Of a DNA stretch of 64,000 bases, positions 57,944-64,000 are shown one piece after another (within the stretch, counting starts at the first letter, position 1; every line of letters begins with the position of its first letter). The position numbers were made by a program, and so were the translations under genes. The stretch is from NCBI GenBank assembly GCA_002281735.1, contig NCGK01000001.1:62001-126000 (forward strand). The letters run 5' to 3'. This DNA is from Gammaproteobacteria bacterium 28-57-27 (lineage in GTDB: Bacteria > Pseudomonadota > Gammaproteobacteria > Halothiobacillales > Halothiobacillaceae). Under the pieces are notes generated by a model, which made no database searches, was not told the DNA's origin, and saw nothing but the letters and a program-made list of their open reading frames with translations.

Positions 57944-59770
57944 TCATCCCGCCTCATGCCCATACAGTTTGTGATATAGCCCGCGTTGTTCCAGCAGGGC
58001 ATCGTGCTCGCCCCGTTCAACAATGCGTCCGTTTTCAAACACCAGCACGCGTTCGGCTTGGCGCACGGCGGAGAGACGGTGGGCGATGATGATGACGGTG
58101 CAGCCAGCCAGTTCGGTGTGCAGATTGGCGTGTACGCGGGCTTCGGTGGTGTTGTCGAGCATCGAGCTGGCTTCGTCCAGAATCACCAGTGCGGGTTTGC
58201 TCAAGACCATGCGTGCAATGGCCAGACGCTGGCGCTGGCCGCCGGAGAGGCGGATGCCTTGCCGTCCGACCAGCGTGTCCAGACCTTCGGGCATGGCGGC
58301 GACGGTTTCGCGCAGTTCGGCAACTTCGAGTGCTTTCCATAACGCATCATCGGGATGCTCGTGCCCCAAGGTCAGGTTGGCGCGCAGGCTGTCGTTGAAC
58401 AGAGCGGGCTGTTGCAAGACGACGGCGACATGTTCGCGCACGCGCGGCAGGCCGATCTGTTCCAGCGGGATGCCGTCATACAGCACGGCGCCGGATTGTG
58501 GCGCGTACAGGCCGAGCAGCACTTGGGCGAGGGTGGACTTGCCGCCGCCGCTGGCACCGACCAGGGCGACTTTTTCGCCGGGCGCAATGTCCAGACTCAC
58601 GCCGTCGAGCACAGGTTGGTCGTCGCGGTAGGCGAAATGCACATCCACCAGGCTCACGCCGACGGCTTGTTTGCCTTCGAACGGGTTATGCAGGGTAGGG
58701 TAGTCGGGTTCGGGTTTCAAATCGGCGAGGGCATTCAGGCGGGTCAGCGCCGCATTGGCGCCGTACCAGCCGAATTGCACCGAGAGTAGTTCCTGCACCG
58801 GCCCCATCATGAACCACAGGTAGCCGAATACGCCGATCATCACGCCAATGGAAAGATCGGAGAACACCACGGTGAGCATGGCCACGGCGCGGAAAATGTC
58901 GAAGCCAAACAAAAACACCATAAAGGACAGGCGGTTGAGCGCGTCGCTTTGCCAGGCATGCGCCGTGGCTTGGTCGCGCACATCACGCGCCAGCAGGGTA
59001 ATGCGTGCCAGATAGTGCTTTTCGCGGTTGGCGGCGCGCACTTGCTGCATCACGTCCAGCGTTTCGGTCAGGGCTTGCTGGAAGAGTTCAAAGGCTTTGT
59101 TTTCGCGTTTTTTCAGCTCTTTGACCCGCTTGCCCATCTGCATGGTGAGCACAATCACCAAGGGATTAAACAGCAGAATAATCAGCGCGAGTTGCCAGTT
59201 GATATACAGCAACACCGCCGCCGTGCCGATCAGCATCAGGATATTGACCAAAAAACGCGCCACGGTCTGGCCAAGGAAGCTGTCGATGGTTTCCACGTCC
59301 ACATTCAGCCGCGAGGCCGCGCCGCCGGAACCCAGGGTTTCGTATTCGGCCATCGACACACGCCCGAGTTTATCCAGCAAGGCCGAGCGCAGGCGGTAGC
59401 TGACATCCTTGCTGATTTGGGTGAAGGCGCGCATTTGAAACACGTTGAGACCCAGTGCAATCAGGCGCAAAAGCAGGGTCAAAAGCATGACGGCCACCAC
59501 GTACAACACCGGCCCCCACCAGCTTTCGGGGAACAGAGCCTGGGTGGTGTGTACCAAAAAGCCCGGTTTGTGCAGCAAAACTTCGTCCACCAACAGCGGC
59601 AACAGCATGGGCAGCGGGATGCTGGCGGCGGCAGCGAGGATGGCGACGATATTGGCTTGAATCAGCGCCGGGCGGTGTTCAAGTGCCCAAGCAGAAATGC
59701 GTTTCCAGGAGAAATATTCTGTTTTTGGTTCGGTTTTGTTTTCGGATTTTTGCGAGGTAGAAGGCTGCAC
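57944..59770 (-). CDS. ABC-type exporter, fused membrane and ATPase domains (MsbA/LmrA-like)
   Basis: A 608-residue half-transporter. Six TM helices to about residue 350, then Walker A GASGGGKST, Q-loop VVLQQPALFNDSL, signature LSGGQRQRLAIARM, Walker B LVILDEASSMLD and the H-loop IIIAHRLS. It works as a dimer; the substrate could be lipid, peptide or drug. It is divergent from lptM (36 bp between starts) and has no partner protein. Confidence 0.92.
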   Translation of the reverse strand: MQPSTSQKSENKTEPKTEYFSWKRISAWALEHRPALIQANIVAILAAAASIPLPMLLPLLVDEVLLHKPGFLVHTTQALFPESWWGPVLYVVAVMLLTLLLRLIALGLNVFQMRAFTQISKDVSYRLRSALLDKLGRVSMAEYETLGSGGAASRLNVDVETIDSFLGQTVARFLVNILMLIGTAAVLLYINWQLALIILLFNPLVIVLTMQMGKRVKELKKRENKAFELFQQALTETLDVMQQVRAANREKHYLARITLLARDVRDQATAHAWQSDALNRLSFMVFLFGFDIFRAVAMLTVVFSDLSIGVMIGVFGYLWFMMGPVQELLSVQFGWYGANAALTRLNALADLKPEPDYPTLHNPFEGKQAVGVSLVDVHFAYRDDQPVLDGVSLDIAPGEKVALVGASGGGKSTLAQVLLGLYAPQSGAVLYDGIPLEQIGLPRVREHVAVVLQQPALFNDSLRANLTLGHEHPDDALWKALEVAELRETVAAMPEGLDTLVGRQGIRLSGGQRQRLAIARMVLSKPALVILDEASSMLDNTTEARVHANLHTELAGCTVIIIAHRLSAVRQAERVLVFENGRIVERGEHDALLEQRGLYHKLYGHEAG

Positions 59771-59806
59771 GGGTTATGCTCTGCGTACTTTTTTGGAGGA
59801 CGGATT

Positions 59807-59923
59807 ATGCGCTTAAGTGTCGTGCTCACCACCCTGGTTTTGCTTGGGATGCTGGTCGGTTGTGGGCAAAAAGGGGATTTGTATCTGCCGGACAAGCCCA
59901 CGGCGGCGCAGTCGAAGCAATGA
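59807..59923 (+). CDS. lptM: LPS assembly lipoprotein LptM
   Basis: A 38-residue lipoprotein (formerly YifL). Signal peptide MRLSVVLTTLVLLGMLVG, lipobox LVGC, then CGQKGDLYLPDKP, the family hallmark. It helps mature the LptD-LptE translocon in the outer membrane. GGAGGA precedes the ATG. In many proteobacteria lysA follows directly; here two genes and a MITE lie between. The 159-bp gap after it is unusually AT-rich. Confidence 0.93.
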   Translation: MRLSVVLTTLVLLGMLVGCGQKGDLYLPDKPTAAQSKQ

Positions 59924-60082
59924 GATTGCTCATGTTCTGGTGTGGATATGTCTGTAGGTTTTCCGACGCAGTCTGATCTGTGTTGAATATATTTTTAAAT
60001 AAAACAATAAGATAAATAAATATAAAATCTGGCTCGCTTTTTGCTATTTCTTGGGGTAATCAGGCAAACCAAGACACGAGCC

Positions 60083-60688
60083 ATGCACGCCCAGCAAAAA
60101 CTGCAACAACTTGAAAACCGCATTGTCCGACTTCATGGCCACCGCGAAGGTCTGAAACGCGCGCTGGAAGTCGGCACGCTGCACCCGCGTCGGGGCTTTG
60201 CCTTGCTGAACGGCGTTGATAACGAACTCTCCTGGATGGACTCGCTGTTCAAAAATGTATTGAGCAACGCCAAGCCCGCAGCCGCCCCCAGCGAGCATCC
60301 GGCGGCGGCATGGGCGCGCGATACCGTCTTTGATGCTGCCCAGCTCGACTGCATCATTGCCATCATGCTCAAAATTCTTGATGGCAAATGCAAGATGGAG
60401 GACGCCGATAAGAGCGCCCTGAGCGCTGTTTACGACGCGCTCAGGGCGCAGTTGCGGCATGAGTTTGCCCAGAGCTTTGGACTGGGCTTCGGTGAGGCGA
60501 CTCACGCTTTGATCGATGCCGCACGCCACAATCGGGGTGAAAACACTGTGTTGGCGCAGCAAATCTGCGAAGCGCGTATGCAGGCCGAAGCGACCATTCC
60601 CAAGCTGGTGATGAAAGCCTTTAAGCAACGCCTGCAGCGCGCTATGCCCCGGCATTTGCCCCAGGAAACCATTCGAGAAACGCATTGA
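60083..60688 (+). CDS. Conserved hypothetical helical protein
   Basis: A 201-residue protein I cannot assign. It begins with a coiled-coil-like helix (MHAQQKLQQLENRIVRLHGH), has a middle motif ELSWMDSLFKNVL, and looks all-alpha and soluble. MKILDG-like and CKMEDADKSALSAVYDAL suggest further helices. The ATG at 60083 is chosen because the helix begins there. It overlaps the rhodanese gene by four bases (TTGA), so the two are probably made together. Confidence 0.75.
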   Translation: MHAQQKLQQLENRIVRLHGHREGLKRALEVGTLHPRRGFALLNGVDNELSWMDSLFKNVLSNAKPAAAPSEHPAAAWARDTVFDAAQLDCIIAIMLKILDGKCKMEDADKSALSAVYDALRAQLRHEFAQSFGLGFGEATHALIDAARHNRGENTVLAQQICEARMQAEATIPKLVMKAFKQRLQRAMPRHLPQETIRETH

Positions 60689-61002
60689 GCTACCACGACA
60701 TTCACGCCGCCGAGCTCGACACTCTGTTGGCCGAACCTGAGCTGCTGATCCTCGATATTCGCGACGCGGCCAGTTTTGCACAGGCTCATCTCGATCATGC
60801 CGAGCCAGCGAGCGAAGCCAGCATCCAGCGCCTGTTTGCCAGCCGCCAGCGTCAACGCCCGATTCTGATCTATTGCTACCACGGCCATAGCAGTCGCGAT
60901 ATGTGCGACTTCATCGCCGGTTTCGGCTTCCAGCGCGTGCACAATCTGGTCGGCGGCTGGCAGGCTTGGGAGCAGTTCGCGTCTGAGCAGGCAGAGGGTT
61001 AA
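60685..61002 (+). CDS. glpE: GlpE-like thiosulfate sulfurtransferase (single rhodanese domain)
   Basis: A 105-residue rhodanese. The active-site loop is CYHGHS with Cys64, close to E. coli GlpE (CYHGNS). DIRDAASFAQAHLDHA and NLVGGWQAW complete the fold. It transfers sulfane sulfur, for example from thiosulfate to cyanide or thiols. The TTG start overlaps the preceding stop. It fits a sulfur-metabolising organism. Confidence 0.88.
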   Translation: MSYHDIHAAELDTLLAEPELLILDIRDAASFAQAHLDHAEPASEASIQRLFASRQRQRPILIYCYHGHSSRDMCDFIAGFGFQRVHNLVGGWQAWEQFASEQAEG

Positions 61003-61026
61003 ATCGCGATACGTTGACTCCGCTTA

Positions 61027-61125
61027 TTGATCCGGCCAGCCTATTCGTGATTGTAGGTCGGCATTCATGCCGACATGTCGGGCTAAAGCCCGACCTACAT
61101 TCGAGACGAATTCGTGCCAGATCAA
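61027..61125. mobile_element. MITE-like element, TTGATCCGGC family, copy 3
   Basis: A 99-bp unit about 90% identical to 51402-51501. Ends TTGATCCGGCCAGC and, inverted, TTGATCTGGCACGA. It lies in the 205-bp gap before lysA. Confidence 0.85.
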
Positions 61126-61207
61126 TCGGCACTAAAAAAATCAGCCTTCCCCTAAACCCCACCAGAGTAGGATAATCGGCGCACTTTTTTTGTGCGACCC
61201 TTCTCCC

Positions 61208-62464
61208 ATGACTCCTGTTGATTCTGTTTTTAAGCTGCGTGATGGTGTTCTGCACGCGGAAGATGTGGCCTTGTCGGCGATTGCGGCGGCGCATGGTACG
61301 CCGACTTATGTGTATTCACGGGCGGCGATTGAGGCGAATTTTCGTGCCTATGCACAGGCTTTTGGCGCGCATCCGCATCTGGTGTGCTTCGCGGTCAAGT
61401 CGAACAGCAATCTTGCGGTGTTGAATCTGTTGGCGCGCTTGGGCGCGGGTTTTGACATCGTATCCGGCGGCGAGTTGGAGCGCGTGTTGGCGGCAGGTGG
61501 CGAGGCGGGCAAGGTGGTGTTTTCCGGTGTGGGCAAAAGCCATACGGAAATGCTGCGTGCCTTGAGCGTGGGAATTCGCTGTTTCAATGTGGAATCCTTG
61601 CCGGAGCTGGAGCGCCTCAACGAGGTGGCCGTGGCGGCGGGCAAGCGCGCGCCGGTGTCGTTGCGGGTCAATCCGGATGTGGATGCCAAAACGCATCCGT
61701 ATATTTCCACCGGTTTGAAAGACAACAAGTTTGGTATTGCGATTGAGGAAGCTGAAGAAGCTTATGTGCGCGCCGCCGCCTTGCCGGGTCTGGAAATCGT
61801 GGGGGTGGATTGCCATATCGGTTCGCAGTTGACCGAGTTGACACCCTTTTTGGATGCGCTGGATCGCGTGCTGGCCTTGGTTGGGCGGTTGGCGGCGCGC
61901 GGCATCAAGCTGCATCATCTGGATCTGGGCGGCGGTCTGGGCATTCGTTACCGTGATGAAACACCGCCCACGCCGGATGCGCTGGTCGCGGCCTTGATGG
62001 CGCGTTTGAAGGGAATGGATGTCGAGGTCATGCTTGAACCGGGGCGCTCGATTGTGGGCAATGCGGGCGTATTGCTGACCAAGGTGGAGCTGCTGAAGCA
62101 TTCGCCGCATAAGGATTTTGCCATTGTCGATGCGGCGATGAACGATTTGATGCGCCCGGCCTTGTATGGCAGTTGGATGGACATTGTGCCGGTTGCGCCG
62201 CGCGCGGGTGAGGGGCGTGAGTACGATGTGGTCGGCCCAGTGTGCGAAACCGGCGATTTTCTGGGCAAGGCGCGCAGCTTGCATCTGGCTGAAGGCGATG
62301 TGCTGGCGGTGCTGGGGGCGGGGGCTTATGGTTTTACCATGAGTTCGAACTACAACACCCGTCCGCGTGCGGCAGAAATCATGGTCGATGGCACAGCGGT
62401 GCATGTGGTGCGTGAACGTGAACTACTGCCGGATTTGTGGCGTGGCGAGCGCTGCCTGCCGTGA
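61208..62464 (+). CDS. lysA: Diaminopimelate decarboxylase
   Basis: A 418-residue PLP enzyme making lysine. CFAVKSNSNLAVL contains the PLP lysine; HIGSQLTELTPF, LDLGGGLGIRY, MLEPGRSIVGNAG and VGPVCETGDFLGK are diagnostic. The start at 61208 (MTPVDSVFKL) is preferred to 61190. It is 2 bp from the next gene. Confidence 0.96.
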   Translation: MTPVDSVFKLRDGVLHAEDVALSAIAAAHGTPTYVYSRAAIEANFRAYAQAFGAHPHLVCFAVKSNSNLAVLNLLARLGAGFDIVSGGELERVLAAGGEAGKVVFSGVGKSHTEMLRALSVGIRCFNVESLPELERLNEVAVAAGKRAPVSLRVNPDVDAKTHPYISTGLKDNKFGIAIEEAEEAYVRAAALPGLEIVGVDCHIGSQLTELTPFLDALDRVLALVGRLAARGIKLHHLDLGGGLGIRYRDETPPTPDALVAALMARLKGMDVEVMLEPGRSIVGNAGVLLTKVELLKHSPHKDFAIVDAAMNDLMRPALYGSWMDIVPVAPRAGEGREYDVVGPVCETGDFLGKARSLHLAEGDVLAVLGAGAYGFTMSSNYNTRPRAAEIMVDGTAVHVVRERELLPDLWRGERCLP

Positions 62465-62466
62465 GT

Positions 62467-63246
62467 ATGGTGCATTGGGATAACACTTACGCGGCATTGT
62501 GGCGCGCCCGTCGCCAGGTGCTCAAGGCAGTGGCCGAGGCCGATCTCGATACCCCGCCGCTTGAAAGCCTGCTTGGGATCGAGCGGCAGAAGGCGGCCTT
62601 GCTCGATAATCTGCGCCGCTTCACGCATGGTCAGCCTGCGAATCACACGCTGCTCTGGGGTTCGCGCGGTTGTGGCAAGTCCTCATTGGCCAAGGCGGCA
62701 TTCGGCGCACTGCGACATGAGGGTTTGCGGCTGGTGCAGATTGACAAGGACGACCTGCTCGACCTGCCTGATCTGGCCGACGAACTGCGCCATCAGCCGC
62801 AGCGTTTCATGCTTTTCTGCGATGACCTCAGCTTTCAGGTGGGTGATCCGGCCTTTCGTGCGCTGAAGACGATCCTGGACGGCTCCATCGAGCGAGCGCC
62901 GGAAAATATCCTGTTGCTGGCTACGTCCAACCGCCGTCATCTGGTGCCTGAGCGCATGGCGGACAATCAGGCCGCAAGCTATGTCGATGGTGAGTTGCAC
63001 CTGGGCGATGCGGTGGAGGAGCAGATGGCGCTGGCGGATCGTTTCGGGCTTTGGCTCTCATTTTATCCGCCGGATCAGGACACCTTCCTTGCCATGGTTG
63101 CCGGACGCGGTGTCGAGTTGGACGCACAGGCGCGTCTGGAGGCGGTTCGTTTCGCGACCACGCGCGGCGGACGCAGTGGGCGTGCGGCGCGTCAGTTTGG
63201 CCAGTCACGCGACAATTCACGCGACGGCGATAGGCAGGACGCATGA
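62467..63246 (+). CDS. DUF815-family AAA ATPase
   Basis: A 259-residue ATP-binding protein. Walker A is GSRGCGKSS (about residue 66) and Walker B is FMLFCDDLSF; RAPENILLLATSNRRHLVPERM is a sensor region. DUF815 proteins are conserved but of unknown role. The ATG at 62467 follows the lysA stop; a GTG at 62461 is also possible. It overlaps the next gene by four bases (ATGA). Confidence 0.9.
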   Translation: MVHWDNTYAALWRARRQVLKAVAEADLDTPPLESLLGIERQKAALLDNLRRFTHGQPANHTLLWGSRGCGKSSLAKAAFGALRHEGLRLVQIDKDDLLDLPDLADELRHQPQRFMLFCDDLSFQVGDPAFRALKTILDGSIERAPENILLLATSNRRHLVPERMADNQAASYVDGELHLGDAVEEQMALADRFGLWLSFYPPDQDTFLAMVAGRGVELDAQARLEAVRFATTRGGRSGRAARQFGQSRDNSRDGDRQDA

Positions 63247-64000
63247 CGCAAGCCAGTTCTTCGAGCACGCAGGAGGCGATGCCCGACCAAGCCACTGAGC
63301 AAATTACTGGCCAAACTACTGAGCAGGCGAATGGTTTTGTTGCCCGTGTGCGCCATCTGTTTTCCGCCAAGTGGGTCATGCCCACCATCACGCTGGTGAT
63401 GCTGGTTTTGGCGGTCATGGCGATTTATCACATGCTGCGCGAGGTGAAGCCGCAGGAGCTGTGGATGGGCTTGCAAGGGGTTCCTCTGAGCAGCCTTGCC
63501 CTGTCGGTGCTGTTCATGGGGCTGAGCTTTGTGTTCATGATCGGTTACGACGCTTCCGCCTTGTTTTATCTGAAAAAACGTCTGCCTTGGCGCACAGTGG
63601 CACTGGGCGCATTTACCGGATATGCGTTCTCAAATACGGTGGGTATGGCTCTGGTGTCCGGGGCGTCCATCCGTTACCGGATTTATGTCGAAGCCGGGCT
63701 GGATGGCATGGATATCGCCAAAATTGCCGCGTTTTGCGCCCTGGCTTTTGGCATCGGTGCGCATGTGGTGGCTGCAGCGGCTTTGGCTGTGCATCCGGAA
63801 CTGTTGGCTGACCGGCTGAGTTTGCCGCTGGATATGTTGCGCGCAGTGGGGGTGTTTGGACTGCTGCTGGCGGCGGGCGTTGTGCTGTGGTTGGTGCCCA
63901 AACCGCGTCATATCACGCTGTGGAAGTGGCAGGTGGATATGCCGGGCTGGCGTCTGAGCCTGACCCAACTGGCCATCACGGTGTTCGATATCCTGTTTTC
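63243..64000 (+). CDS. MprF-like membrane protein, N-terminal flippase part (cut by window end)
   Basis: 252 codons are open to the window edge. A polar N-terminus (EQITGQTTEQANG) is followed by several TM helices. GYAFSNTVGMALVSGASIRYRIYVEAGLDGMDIAKIAAF closely resembles the flippase domain of MprF, which moves aminoacylated phosphatidylglycerol. Whether the synthetase domain follows is outside the window. The start ATG overlaps the DUF815 stop. Confidence 0.82.
   Translation, partial: MTQASSSSTQEAMPDQATEQITGQTTEQANGFVARVRHLFSAKWVMPTITLVMLVLAVMAIYHMLREVKPQELWMGLQGVPLSSLALSVLFMGLSFVFMIGYDASALFYLKKRLPWRTVALGAFTGYAFSNTVGMALVSGASIRYRIYVEAGLDGMDIAKIAAFCALAFGIGAHVVAAAALAVHPELLADRLSLPLDMLRAVGVFGLLLAAGVVLWLVPKPRHITLWKWQVDMPGWRLSLTQLAITVFDILF

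Noticed and set aside
60044-60781. 245-residue minus-strand frame opposite the unknown gene at 60083
   Set aside because: The plus-strand frame is coupled to the rhodanese gene, starts with a plausible helix and has a sensible composition; the opposite frame does not.

Overview
The window reads as a chromosomal piece of a Gram-negative proteobacterium, most likely a sulfur-oxidising chemolithotroph of gammaproteobacterial or Acidithiobacillus-like type. This rests on soxY and soxZ beside a sigma54-type two-component system, a GlpE-like sulfurtransferase, a lipid A route with GnnA/GnnB (known from Acidithiobacillus ferrooxidans), and housekeeping clusters in proteobacterial order (yceF/yceD-rpmF-plsX-fabH, uvrC-pgsA, rimP-nusA-infB-rbfA-truB-rpsO-pnp). 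I cannot name the species.

Layout. 1-5859: a very long type I-E-like CRISPR array, 96 complete repeats, cut by the left edge of the window; no cas gene is visible. 5.9-7.2 kb: a GT1-type glycosyltransferase. 7.6-10.3 kb: acnB and tRNA-Pro(GGG). 10.3-12 kb: an accessory patch with a two-TM protein of possible defence type and a YefM-YoeB toxin-antitoxin pair whose toxin carries a hexanucleotide repeat. 12-17.5 kb: ggt, then the lipid A genes gnnA-gnnB-lpxB (transcribed leftward) and rnhB. 18.4-23.9 kb: a YD/Rhs-type secreted protein, a displaced orphan Rhs C-terminal cassette and two putative immunity genes. 24.1-27.5 kb: lpxH, ppiB, an RRM protein, cysS. 27.6-32.5 kb: soxZ, soxY, an NtrC-like regulator, its histidine kinase and a membrane thioredoxin. 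32.5-40 kb: nudE-cysQ, two genes of the exosortase-A-associated type, aroC and an MFS transporter, yceF. 40.1-46.1 kb: fatty acid/phospholipid genes, CYTH, uvrC, pgsA. 46.1-55.8 kb: transcription/translation genes. 56-64 kb: parE, an ABC exporter, lptM, an unknown gene, a rhodanese, lysA, a DUF815 ATPase and the 5' part of an MprF-like gene.

How the genes fit together. Several act on the envelope: gnnA, gnnB, lpxB and lpxH make lipid A, probably with a diamino sugar; plsX, fabH and pgsA feed phospholipid; lptM supports LPS export; the MprF-like protein may modify or flip phospholipid. SoxYZ with its adjacent regulator pair forms a sulfur oxidation module that probably depends on a sigma54 promoter visible upstream of soxY. 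CRISPR, YefM-YoeB, the two-TM protein and the Rhs locus form the defence/competition layer.

A striking extra layer is a set of small non-coding inverted-repeat elements (MITE/REP-like) in the intergenic spaces. At least three terminal-repeat families (AGCCACAGAG, TTGATCCGGC and AGGACTTACGCA) are present, some nested inside one another. Some of them supply stop codons, and one related palindrome is read as the N-terminal codons of lpxB.
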